From: Silene conica
Taxonomy: Eukaryota > Streptophyta > Magnoliopsida > Caryophyllales > Caryophyllaceae
Length of the DNA stretch: 64,000 nt
Assembly: GCA_029255685.2 (NCBI GenBank)
Contig: CM055312.2
Coordinates: forward strand, 78,312,369 to 78,376,368
Direction of reading: 5' to 3'
Shown one piece after another: positions 50,168 through 60,000 of this stretch (within the stretch, counting starts at the first letter, position 1; every line of letters starts with the position of its first letter). The notes beneath the pieces were generated by a model. That model did no database searches. It had not been told where the DNA came from and was given only the letters and a program-made list of their open reading frames with translations. Position numbers and translations under genes: made by a program.

Positions 50168-51151
50168 ATGACAACGCCGAAGAGAAAGAGTAGTAACAGA
50201 GGAAACAACTCAGGGCAATCTGATGATGGTACAACAAACAGAGAGAAGCGTTCTAAGAGGGGTCGATCAGTCCCAATGTTAGCATCAAAAGCTCTCAGAT
50301 ATGAGAAGCCAATTAACTTAGAATGGGATAATGAGCTAAACTTGCCGACTGGAGATTGGGCTGCCAAGTTTAGTAGTTGGATTGGAATTACTGTTCGGGG
50401 ACATGTTAGCTGCACGGTTGAAAAATGGGACGATGTAGATGAGCCGACAAGACAAGATATGCTAGATAATATCACAGTATGAATAAAATTACTTTTTTTT
50501 GAAGTATGAATTATGTTTTTTTTTACAAAAAGGTTTGTTTCTTACAATATCTGCTTGGACCATGTAGGGGACATTCACGGTTAGGAAGGAACGTGAAGAT
50601 TGGTGTCTTGGTAAGGCAGGGGAGTTATGGAGAAAGTGGAAGAGTAAGTTAGTCTGTGACTAGTTATACGACAAGGAGACGGGAGCTATACGGTCGACAC
50701 CACCAACCTTGTGGAAGCAGATAATACCGGAGGAATGGAATTCATTTGTGGTCTCCCATACTACTAATGCATTTAAGGTAATTTCTTTCTTGTAGTATAG
50801 AAACTATGATAGCTTGACTAGGTATCACGGTGTTATTAATCCCATTTTTGAGATAAAAAACAGGCCATTAGTGAGAAAAATAAGCAGAATGCAGCTCAAA
50901 GGAAAGCACAATACCATGGTTCTCGAGCAGGATATCGGGGAATTGAGAAGAAAGTGGTAAGTTAACTTTTAATTTTTTTTGCATTCACACTTGATATTTT
51001 AGTCAACTTAAGTTAAATGTTTTTTTAGAAAGCAGATTTCGCCGCAAAGGGATGCCCATTGGAGAAAGTTGATCGATATTTAATTTGGCTAAGGGCTCAC
51101 CAGTCCGAGAATGGAGATATGACTGATTATGTTAAGGAAGTGGAAAATATA
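50168..51151 (+). pseudogene. CACTA D Ptta/En/Spm-like protein, one nonsense codon
   Basis: Four exon blocks with GT/AG borders. Block 1, 50168-50476: MTTPKRKSSNRGNNSGQSDD, a basic Ser/Asn-rich start, then LNLPTGDWAAKFSSWIGITV. Block 2, about 50568-50777: GTFTVRKEREDWCLGKAGEL ... WRKWKSKL, an in-frame TAG near 50659, then TPPTLWKQIIPEEWNSFVV. Block 3, about 50864-50956: AISEKNKQNAAQRKAQYHGS. Block 4, about 51029-51151: KADFAAKGCPLEKVDRYLIW. The domain order fits the plant transposase (Ptta/En/Spm) family, a DNA-binding helper encoded by CACTA elements. The single stop is the only clear lesion I see in these exons. It may form one gene with the protease downstream. Confidence 0.75.
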
Positions 51152-51359
51152 ATTGTAAGTGTAAGTATATTCGACTCTTATTTGCACTGCCCAAAGCATT
51201 GCTTTGTTCATGAGGTTTGGTTACTCTTCAAATACTTTTTCTACCAATTAAACCCCATTGATTTTATAGTGATGGTGCCTTCAGCAATTATCTTTTTTCT
51301 TTGTGGTAGGTATTTGACTGAACTAGTAGTGAGTACAATGTAAAAGTTCATATGGATTC

Positions 51360-52325
51360 TTGTGCCCCACCTCATTGTCCAAGTTTGCTAGTTTTGAAAA
51401 TGAAGATAACCGGCCAGACTATATTGCTAAGGCTATGACATGTACGGGTTGTGAAAGAGGTCGAAAGCTTATTTTTGCTCCATATTTTGAAGGGTATGTA
51501 CCTTTTTTTTTTCAAACTAGCTATACTTTTAACTATATTATTTGATGCTACTTATTGATATTGATACATTGTTAACTCTATAAATGGTAGTAATCATTGG
51601 ATGTTGGCTGCTATCAATCCAAAGGATAATGTAGTATATTGGTGTGATCCACTTGGAACTCGAGAGCCTCGTAAATTTTTGAAGGATACAATTAATATGT
51701 AAGTTTAGCATGTATATGATTTAAGAAATTTCAATTATCAAGTATATTTACATTTACTTTATTTCGTAAAATAACTATAATTAGGCGTCTATAACATATA
51801 TTTAACACAGGGCAATTACAAAGATAAGTTCTATGGATCCAGAGAAATGTCAACAAAAAGAGTTTGAATGGAAAATAATAAAGGTATCTCTCGCTCTAAC
51901 TAATAATCTTGTTATCTCCTAAATAATTATATATAGTAGTTTATGTTTTATTGTTACGACTTTCTTGTTTATAAGTTGTAGTCAAATTCACATAATTTCG
52001 ATTTTAGTGTCCTACGCAGCCCGTTGGAAGCGTCTTATGTGGATATTATGTCTGCCGATATATGTTGGAGATCATTAGAGGACGATATTTTAATATTATG
52101 CCAAGTGTACGTGCTTTATTGTTTTTTGGCCGCAATATTTACTTATTTTGATATATAAATTACACGCCTTGTGTAAATGATTGTAATTGTGTCTTTTGTT
52201 TTTATGTATAGTTCATGTTTAAAGCACCAAAGGCATACTCAGTTGATCAAATTGACGAGGTGCGAGACATTTGGGCAACATATGTATTGCAGTTTACGGC
52301 GCAAGTATTTGAAGGCAACGTTTAA
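51360..52325 (+). CDS. ULP1-like C48 cysteine protease segment of CACTA D
   Basis: Exon blocks: about 51372-51491 (RPDYIAKAMTCTGCERGRKL, IFAPYFEG); 51591-51699 (NHWMLAAINPKDNVVYWCDP, LGTREPRKFLKDTIN); 51811-51882 (AITKISSMDPEKCQQKEFEW); 52009-52108 (CPTQPVGSVLCGYYVCRYML, EIIRGRYFNIMPS); 52212-52325 (FMFKAPKAYSVDQIDEVRDI ... and a stop). His in NHW, Asp in CDPLG, Gln in TQP and Cys in LCGYY match the H-D-Q-C set of the C48 (ULP1/SENP) family, which cleaves SUMO or ubiquitin-like tags. Borders follow GT/AG. The start is unclear, and the protein is probably the C-terminal part of the product begun at 50168. Protease domains of this type are known passengers of plant CACTA and Mutator-like elements; whether this one is active is unknown. 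Confidence 0.75.
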
Positions 52326-53547
52326 AGTATACCAACGAATTCTATCTAGATAGCTTAAAATTGTGTAAGTTGTGTTGAACTTATATTATAGTTCGTATTT
52401 TATAGAAACAAACTTATTGCTTTTTCCGAAATGTAGGAGATGATATATTTAAGTTAATAAAACAACATTGTTGTCAAAAATTCGTTCTTTTGTTCGTTAT
52501 ATGATAACGGTTAAGTTAATTGGTAGCGGGGTAAGTGCTTGTGGTTTGTACAGTCGTTTGGTACTGTGTTGTTGTTGTCTCATTGCTGCCATGTCGGGTA
52601 TGTGACTACTGCTGCGTTAATTGGCTATACAGGACGGTTTTAAATGGCTTGCGGTAATTGTGCGAGCATTTGAAATGGCTTGCGATAATTGTTTTAAATT
52701 GGCGCCCAAAAAATTGGCTATACAGGACGGTTTTGTTCATAAGCGTCCTAAAATTCACCTTTTAAAATTATGTGAGCATGTTCAAAACAAGACGGTTCAA
52801 AACTCTAACCGTCCTCCTTCAAAATATCAAAGAGGACGGTTGTATTTAGAACCGTCCTCTTTCATATATATCAAAGAAGACGGTTCTATATGCAATCGTC
52901 CTCTTTGATATATACAAAGAAGACGGTTCTAATAGCAACCGTCCTCTTTGATATATACAAAGAGGACGGTTTGACTTTTTTACAACCGTCCTCTTAGGCA
53001 ACGAGGACGGGGGAATTTAGGACGGTTCCTTTCATGTTTTAGGACGGTTTTTAACCGTCCTCGTTTCCCCTTTTTGTAGTAGTGATATTCAGATGAACAT
53101 GTCCAACAAAATAATAAGAATGACTAACTATTGTTTTCTGTATGAGGTATGCATTATACAGAGAAGAGAACAACTCTTTCTCTTCTCTAGTGTGCACACG
53201 GCACATGCATGCAATGAGGAAGAGTAATTTAGCTTTTTCTTTTTTCCATAATATGCATAACTCATATCAACATAAGACTAGATTAGGGTATGATCATTTA
53301 CCTTATTCTTAATAAGATAAAACAATCATCACCCATGCATGCACACATACATACATATACACGGCTACCCTTTTAACAATGAGTTCCATTTTAAGTTTTA
53401 CAATTTGTCAAATGTAAAATGTCACATGTGTGACATATCACATGAAATATGACATTAGGCAATTTAAAATATGTATTTAACCACATTAAATACAATTTCA
53501 TATTTCATAAATATTACTTAACATTTAAGTAAAAATTACCAATTTAT

Positions 53548-54816
53548 TTGAGTTATTTTCCGAAATAGGCAATCTTGAACAATTATTTAACGAAATAGGT
53601 TACTTTTCAAATTAATTACCGAAAATGGGTCCACGTCATCACCGAAGCTAGGTTTGTATTTAAGTCGCTTACCCAGACGACGACCAAATGGAAAGTGTAT
53701 ACTTTTGAAAACCGAAGCTAAAAATCAATTCAGAGGAAAATCGCTTTGGGGGAGAGCGACTCGACCTTAATGCAATACAGGGTCAAGTCGCCTGGGGGGA
53801 AGGCAATTTCCCTGGCAGTAAGTAGCTAAATCTGGTTTTTTGATAGAGATTTAGCTAAATCTCCCTCCCCCAAGGCGACTTAAAGCCAGATAAACTACTA
53901 TTAGTACTATAAAGATACGAAAGAAAAAGACAACATACCGCATTAGAAGAGGAATGATTGGTAGCCTGATCTTCAAGGTAAGGCAAAAGCCTCTCAAAAA
54001 TCTCAGGAGTCCGATACAAAGAACCGGGCAATCGCAGTTCATTAAGAACAAACCCACCAACAACCTCAGAATTCCCTTTACCAATCTTCAAACCACCAAC
54101 CTTACTACTTAAACTATCAAAACTCAATGAACCCATATAAACCAACATTCCCATAATGTACAACAATAATGGTGCAAACAAAAGCACCCCTTTTTGTCGA
54201 AAAACCGCGACAATCACCATATACACTACCAGTTCGACGAAATGCCCTACCTTCATTGACCCGAGTCGTCTACCGTGAACACTCCCGGGTGATGTGTGTA
54301 TCGGGTTCAGCCCATTGGGCTTCATTCGGGTGGGCCGGAAACGAGGGGATGACGGCGGGGATGAAGACGACGTCGTTTGGGTGTTAAAGCCCGGACCTAA
54401 ACGGCAAGAAGATAAAATTGGATGATTGAGGTGTATGAGCGAGTGAGGAAGTAGTGGAAGGAGTAGAAGAAAGGTGAGATTAAGAAGGAAGGTGCGAGTC
54501 ATGCAAATAAAGAATGAAAAAAAATGAGATTAAAAGAAATTTGATTATGTTTTTTAGTAGTAATTTAATTGGATTCAAGGATTTGGCTTCAAGTCGCCTT
54601 GGGAGAGGGAGATATAGCTAAATCAGGTTTTTTTTTTTCAGTTCAATTTGGGTTTGATTTGTTAAAGGTCAAGTCGCTATGGGGTAGGCGACTTGACTCT
54701 GGCCACAACTTCGGGAAATCCAGTCCTACGTGGACCCATTTTCGGTAATTAATTTGAAAAGTAACCTATTTCGTTAAATAATTATTCAAAATTGCCTATT
54801 TCGAAAAATAACTCAA
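53548..54816. mobile_element. Mutator-like gene-capture element with ~95-bp inverted repeats
   Basis: The left end (TTGAGTTATTTTCCGAAATA ... ACCGAAAATGGGTCCACGT, 53548-53637) and the right end (about 54729-54816) are near-perfect inverted copies. TTTAT flanks both sides (53543-53547 and 54817-54821). A longer 8-9-bp duplication cannot be made out. Just inside each repeat is a block of AAGTCGCC/GGCGACTT words. The middle carries an open minus-strand frame that looks like a captured host gene. No transposase is present. It sits in the solo LTR 43509-55300, and the LTR reads continuously across it. Confidence 0.85.
53855..54502 (-). pseudogene. Captured host-gene fragment, putative membrane protein
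   Basis: A 215-codon minus-strand frame from ATG 54502. A hydrophobic N-terminus (FLLNLTFLLLLPLLPHSLIH) looks like a signal peptide or anchor. A Ser/Pro-rich stretch follows, then SVHGRRLGSMKVGHFVELVV, and a second hydrophobic span (VYMVIVAVF and LLLFAPLLLYIMGMLVYMG). NEVVGGF-like and SLYRTPEIFERLLPYLEDQ segments lie towards the end. The last codons (from about 53935) run out into what looks like intron or element sequence. Higher GC and balanced composition suggest real coding origin. I do not recognise the family. Being enclosed by inverted repeats, it is most likely a gene fragment moved by the element. Confidence 0.55.
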
Positions 54817-55305
54817 TTTATTTCGTAAAACTCGTCATTTCATATTAATCACTCGTGATTCACAACTCAATTGTAATCACTACTAATTGATAACCCTTAC
54901 CGATAAAATATACGATAACTCATATCGATTATAAAATAATTACTTATTTTATTATAAACGAATCACGTATAATCATATTATCACGAGAAACGTACCTCTC
55001 ATCTATCTCGTTCATATTTGGGTATTCATAAATTCATATCGTATACGAATTATTAACTTTAATGATTTCGGGCAACATCCTTTAGGTGTGACCATAAGGG
55101 ATCAACTGATCACCACCATCATATGACGATAATGTCAAACTATTTAAAGCCAATCATTACCGATAAAATGACGATCAGTCGACTTTATAATTTATCATCC
55201 CTTCCGTATTCAGTATATAAATATACATGAGATTTTACGATTTTATAATAAATAATAAAATCATGTGATCGCACTATTGTCGAGGACACTTATCCCAACA
55301 CATAC

Positions 55306-56110
55306 GTACTGCAAAAGAACTGTGGGATGAGATCATGGAAAGATATGGTCAATCAATCTCTATTGAGATTTTCAGTTGACTCAAGAACTAAATTCTTCCT
55401 CAAAATCAAATTCTTCCTTAATTGAGTATTATAGTCATATCAAGAATCTATGGGAAACACTGGACAGTCTGGATCCAGTACCTAGCCGCAGTTGTGGTAA
55501 AATTGTTGTCTGTTCTTGTACTCTATTAAAGAGGATGCACGCTCGTGATCAGAATACTAAATTCATCAAGTTTATGATGGGTCTTAATGTTGGGTATGAT
55601 ATTATCAGAACTCAAATACTCTCCATGGATCCTTTACCATCTATAAGTAAGGTTTTGGGTTTATTACAAAAGATAGAAAAACAAAAACAGATAACTGATG
55701 TTGTTGACACTATTACTGATGTCAATGCCTATGCAAGCTATAAATCTTCTGATGTCACACAAAAGTCCCAAAGATCTGGTTCACAAACTACCAATTCTTC
55801 TACACAGAAATTCTGCAGTAGGTGTAACATGAATAATCATAATCTTGTTGATTGTTTCATGCTTAATAAATGTCCATCTTGTGGAAAAACTGGACATTTA
55901 GGGGATAAATGTTTTTTGGTTGTTGGTTTCCCTAACAAAAATAATAAGGGAAAAGGGAAAACGAACAACAACAAGAATGGTAACAGTAATAACTTCAAGA
56001 AATCTGCTAATAATGTGGATGTCATTGAAGAACTGTCACCTTTGGAGGATGATAATAGAGCAAGTACTTCTCAATCTCAATCTGTTTCTTTTGATTCCTA
56101 TTTAAACTAG
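55306..56110 (+). pseudogene. Copia gag, C-terminal half with zinc knuckles
   Basis: This continues the gag begun at 43199: RTAKELWDEIMERYGQSISI, EIF, a one-base deletion near 55374, then LTQELNSSSKSNSSLIEYYS and MMGLNVGYDIIRTQILSMDP (UBN2/retrotran_gag domain). Two Cys/His modules follow: CSRCNMNNHNLVDC and CPSCGKTGHLGDKC, the latter a perfect CX2CX4HX4C nucleic-acid knuckle. An Asn/Lys-rich tail ends at TAG 56110. No protease, integrase or reverse transcriptase follows; the element is truncated into a repetitive stretch. Confidence 0.9.
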
Positions 56111-56964
56111 GTTTCCTATTTAAACTAGGATTCCTAGTTGTGGTAGGATTCACAATTCTGGTAGGGATAGGAAACTTAGTTGTAATAGGATTCATGATCC
56201 TAGCAGGAGTAGGAATCCTAGTTGTAGTAGGATTCACAGTTAAAATAGGAGTAGGATTCGTAATCCTAGTCAAACTATGTGTTTGAAACTAAGTAGGATT
56301 AGGAGTTATAGTCCTAGTCAAACTAGGAAGTCTCAATCACACTAGGTGTAGGACTTCTAGTTCTTGTAGCACTAGGTGTAGGACTTTTAGTTGTTGTAGG
56401 ATTAAGGTATTTACACCTTAATAGGTTAGGTTTAGGGTTGTTTTATCACCTATATATATATATAGGGGGCAACCGTGTGTCGTTTTTTTATTCATTCAAG
56501 CAAGTTATAAACAATTAATTTAAGTCTCTGTGTGAGCATTAGCATTGATTAGGTTTGCGAGCTTAGTCTTTGGGATCAATCTTGCGAGGTTGATTTGCAG
56601 GGTGTTCGAGTTCTTCTTGCGAGGGGAGTTAGTGCATCGTTATCCGACTACTTACATGCATCAAACATTCATACAATCGTTCCATCAATCTTTCACAACT
56701 CCATTTCGTCCACAACAGCCGTGTATCAATCGTTCATTACAAACACCATCCGTCCATCATTCGTTCATCATTCGTTCATCATCATTCATTCGTACATTCA
56801 TTCGTTGTTTTTGTTACTTATTTACATCAAAGAATCTAATATTTACCTTACAGATTACAAAGATCATTATTCCGCTGCAATCTTGTATCCAAGGAAGTTA
56901 ATCTACTCAAAACTAGCTAAGGATACGCATCAAATTGAGATTGAGAAGTACTTGCTCTATTATC
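56051..56964. repeat. 31-bp inverted repeat linking gag tail to downstream DNA
   Basis: The 31 bp at 56051-56081 (GATAATAGAGCAAGTACTTC ...) recur as the exact reverse complement at 56934-56964 (... GAAGTACTTGCTCTATTATC). The left copy is part of the copia gag reading frame; the right copy is in non-coding DNA. Confidence 0.9.
56105..56400. repeat. Degenerate tandem repeat (TAGGATTC / AGTTGTAGTAGGA)
   Basis: About ten imperfect copies of GTAGGATTCxTAGTTxTAGTAGGATT-like units directly after the gag stop codon. The minus-strand frame rich in NPTTTRIP/IMNPIT is a product of this repeat. Confidence 0.8.
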
Positions 56965-57160
56965 AAGCATTGTACAAATACTCGATTGTTATCAATAGTA
57001 TATAATCTTTCTGCTACAACTCTTGTACATTTGTTATTTTCTCCTTTCTATTCTCGAGTGATATTCTTTGAAGGCCTTACTTGCCCAATAACGTGTAGTT
57101 TGGGTCAAGTGGCGCACATATATTCTTACCTAAAGAATAAGTACGTGACACGATGTTCTC
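56401..57160. other. Possible LTR or leader remnant, no gene
   Basis: A CCTATATATATATATAGGGG TATA-like palindrome at 56450-56469, followed by GGCAACCGTGTGTCG, resembles an LTR promoter and transcript start. Farther right, (CATTCGTT)-like words (56690-56810) and AT-rich DNA. No boundaries established. Confidence 0.35.
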
Positions 57161-57164
57161 CATC

Positions 57165-57346
57165 TTTTACTTAAGGCAACGCATTCCATTGTTTCCCTAT
57201 ATGTAGATATTATAGTTGTGTTATGTAATTATATTCTGTAAATATGTTTATTATGTTCGTATATAAATAGCTTGATGTATCTCTTGTAATACATGACAGA
57301 ATAATCAATACAATCTTTTATACCTTTTCAATCCCAAATTCTAATA
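57165..57346 (+). mobile_element. Copia LTR (5'), followed by primer-binding site
   Basis: The block starting near TTTTACTTAAGGCAACGCAT ends just before TGGTATCGAGCTA (57347-57359), a one-base-deleted version of the tRNA-Met-type copia primer-binding site TGGTATCAGAGC. A diverged copy of its first 60 bp appears after the reverse transcriptase at about 59935-59995, as expected for the 3' LTR. Confidence 0.6.
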
Positions 57347-57423
57347 TGGTATCGAGCTATGTTTTTTAGCCTACGTTTTTCTCTCTCTTCACAAAAAATA
57401 ATCGAAACTCAATAGTCGATCTA

Positions 57424-57722
57424 TGATGAACTCCGATGGAAATCAAATCATAGATCCTACCAAATCTCAATCATACTTTTTTTGTTCATGTCGAAAATTC
57501 GGGTAGTAATATTACCCAAGCAGTTTATTATGGTAATAATTATGATGAATGGTCTTGATTTTTTTTATCTTGTTCTTCTCGCTAAAGGGAAGGTCGAATT
57601 TATCGATGACACTATTGCTAAGTCGGCGGAGTCAGCGGCTAATTTCAAAACTTGGCGGTCTTCCAACGCTTCGGTAACCGCCCATGTTGTGATTAGCAAT
57701 TCAGATGTGATTATAAAACAGA
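57424..57722 (+). pseudogene. Copia gag N-terminal fragment, frameshifted
   Basis: Pieces in two frames: NGNQIIDPTKSQSYF-like start, VENSGSNITQAVYYGNNYDE, then LLAKGKVEFIDDTIAKSAES and NFKTWRSSNASVTAHV. The order matches the N-terminal gag (DUF4219/UBN2-like) of plant copia elements. Frameshifts occur near 57480 and 57560. The frame is cut by an LTR-like insertion from about 57723. Confidence 0.7.
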
Positions 57723-58627
57723 TCATTTAATTCAGTAACAACATATTAAAACCATGATTTCTCTAAATCCTAGCATAAGAAATCTAGCTACTCATGCGAA
57801 GGGAAACGAAAATTGTATAAAAGATAGACAAAATTTAAGATAAGAAATAAAAAGTAAGAAATAAAAGACAATAAATAAAAAGGCAAGAAATCTTGCGACA
57901 AAAAGAATTCGTAAACTAAGGACTTTACTAAACTTGAGTAAAAACCGTCTTGAGAATCTAACTAAAACTAAACTAAAAAATTGTACAACTGAAATTGAAT
58001 GTGTAAAGATTATAAGTTGATGATTAAAACTAGCTAAATACCTCCTTATTTATAGTATAGAGGTTCTTATTTGGGTACAATACGAAAACTAGAAGTTGAA
58101 ACCTAAACAAACACTAGGAAGTCGTCATCTCAGCAACCCGCGCACGTCCTCGATCGAGCATCTTCAGAGTCCTCGATCGAGCAATTCCTCAGCAACTTCA
58201 CTCGATTGAGTACTTTGCATCCTCGATTGAGCACTTTTCACTGCCATTCCACTCGATCGACTACAATTACCACTCGATCGAGTAACTTTTGCTCCTAATC
58301 TCCTCAATCGACCATCGAAAGCTCTCAAACGAGCTAGGACCTTTTCTGCTGCCAGCTACTTGGGATGTGAATATCCGCTTCCAACGCATTTCACGCATTA
58401 CGAATTTACGATGTTACGTAATTCTGCTCAAAACTCCTATAGATCCTAAATGCATGCTAGAGGACGGGTTGAGGCTTGATTTGCATCACTTTTGAATCTT
58501 TCCTGCACAAATCACAAGACAAACACAAAGTAGCAAATTCGGGGCAAAGTATAACTAAAAGTGATAATAAAAGCATAGACTACGGGTCAAATATACAATA
58601 AAACTCTATATAAAAAACACGCATCAC
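57723..58627. mobile_element. LTR-like insertion with TCGATCGAG array
   Basis: The right end AAAACACGCATCA (58627) equals the right end of the solo LTR at 11490-12986. The block at 58140-58320 carries the same CTCGATCGAG palindromes, about eight copies and variants. Left end and target duplication were not found, so it may be 5'-truncated. It separates gag from reverse transcriptase of the decayed copia element. Confidence 0.6.
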
Positions 58628-59830
58628 TCGTCATCGTCCGAACACTAATTATCCTTGTCACTGCCAAACAATGGGCCTTACACCAAATGGATATCCACAA
58701 CGCATCTGTACACGGAGACCTCCACAAGCAAGTGTATATCAAACCGCCCAGGATTTCATCCTTCCGATGATGGAAAAGTTTGTCGTCTGCGAAAATCTCT
58801 GTATGTCCTTCGTGAGGCTCCTTGTTGTTGGTACACTGAACTAGTTTACGCTTTGATTCGCTATGGTTTCAAACAATTCCCGTAAAATCACTCACATTTC
58901 TCCATCACAAATCAAACGACCGAATTCACATTCTTATTTATGTCGATTTCTAATTTGTGACAACAATCCAGACATGATCACACAAATAAAAAATTATTTA
59001 GGTATATGCTTGTACATGAAAAACCTCGGCTTGCTTAAATAATTCCTAGGCTTCGAGATTGTCCGCAATAACTCCGGAATATTTGTTTCTCAACGAAAGT
59101 ATACTCTCGATATCCTTAGCGAAGTCGGCTTATTTGGGTCTAAACCCGCGCCAGTCGTCCCTTTGGAGTCAAATCACTGGTTAGCATTATCTAGTGCAAC
59201 CGTTTTAAGTGACCCACAATCGTATCGTAGACTTATAGGTCGCCTCGTTTATCTCAACATTACTCGCCCTAGCTTATCTACTCGGTGCATGTATTGGCCC
59301 GGTTCATGCACGCTCCAACGAATGAACACTAGAATGTAGCACTCCAGGTTATCAAGTATATCAAAACTTCTTCGGATTAAGGAATTTTTCTTCGCTCCCA
59401 TAACAATCTTCGACTACACGCCTATTGCAACGCCGATTTGGCCAGTTGTCCTACTAGACATCGTTCTCCATCCGCACATATTGTTTTCCTCGACTCCTAA
59501 CCTATTTCGTGGAAAACTAAGAAACAAGATTCTGCTACTGAAGCCGAATACCATGCTATGACCTATATATACTACCTACGAACTCAAATGGCTCAAAGGC
59601 TTACTCACTTTTCTTGGTATACCACACGGCCAACCAATACAATTACATTGAAACAATCATTCAGCCCTTTTACATTGCACGAAATCCGGTCTATCACGAG
59701 CACACCAAACATACTGAGCTTGATTGTCATTTTATAAAGGAAGAGATACAAAAGGGCACCATTGCTACTCAATACGTCCACATTAAACATTAGGTTGCAG
59801 ACATATTTGCCAAAGCCCTCGACCGCATCT
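58628..59830 (+). pseudogene. Copia reverse transcriptase-RNase H, heavily decayed
   Basis: Pieces in several frames, in the order expected for Ty1/copia pol: VTAKQWALHQMDIHNASVHG (RT), SLYVLREAPCCWYTELVYAL, LGFEIVRNNSGIFVSQRKYT, SDPQSYRRLIGRLVYLNITR, then RNase H motifs ([22 protein letters not shown]) and the C-terminal HIKHQVADIFAKALD. The FVDD catalytic segment is reduced to a diverged IYVDF followed by junk. Numerous stops and frameshifts show this is an old copy. The GAG-pre-integrase and integrase regions are absent. Confidence 0.88.
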
Positions 59831-59934
59831 CTTGCGATAGCTCTTTTTCAGGTACGGCGTTTCAAATCCTCGCACTCCAACTTGAGGTATTACCACAAGC
59901 TATTCGTTGCCAAGCCAAAGAGACCCGTTGCTTT

Positions 59935-60000
59935 CCATCGTTTACTTAAGACAACAATCCAAAAATTTTCTATATATAAATATCATAGCTATCATGTGAT
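59935..60000 (+). mobile_element. Copia 3' LTR start remnant
   Basis: CGTTTACTTAAGACAACAAT and TATATATAAATATCATAG resemble the beginning of the block at 57165, in the expected position after RNase H. The rest is not recognisable. Confidence 0.45.

Larger units (their letters stand above)
43865..53084 (+). mobile_element. CACTA element D with ULP1-type protease
   Basis: It begins CACTACTACAAATATAAG and ends TTTTTGTAGTAGTG, with the 3-bp duplication ATA (43862-43864 and 53085-53087). Subterminal repeats are a third word, GAGGACGGTT and its complement AACCGTCCTC (43885-44130 and 52715-53065). A CGTCTT-rich leader exon (to 44339) splices over a huge first intron (44340-50159) to a coding region starting at 50168. 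The genes are a Ptta/En/Spm-like protein and a C48 (ULP1-like) protease segment. No TNP2 transposase was found, so the element depended on another copy. The first intron is loaded with later insertions. Confidence 0.94.
43509..55300 (-). mobile_element. Solo LTR on minus strand, split by a CACTA and a MULE
   Basis: On the minus strand it begins TGTTGGGATAAGTGTCC (at 55300) and ends CGATTTCCTTTA (at 43509). The 5-bp duplication CATAC lies on both sides, inside the copia gag. Once CACTA D (43865-53084) and the Mutator-like element (53548-54816) are subtracted, the LTR is about 1.3 kb, in three pieces: 43509-43864, 53088-53547 and 54822-55300. No gag-pol is present, so it is a solo LTR. The TG...TA ends are slightly atypical. 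Confidence 0.85.

Noticed and set aside
53560..54830. A resident gene with unusual UTR repeats
   Set aside because: The ends are long inverted repeats and the LTR sequence continues across, so this is a mobile element carrying a fragment.
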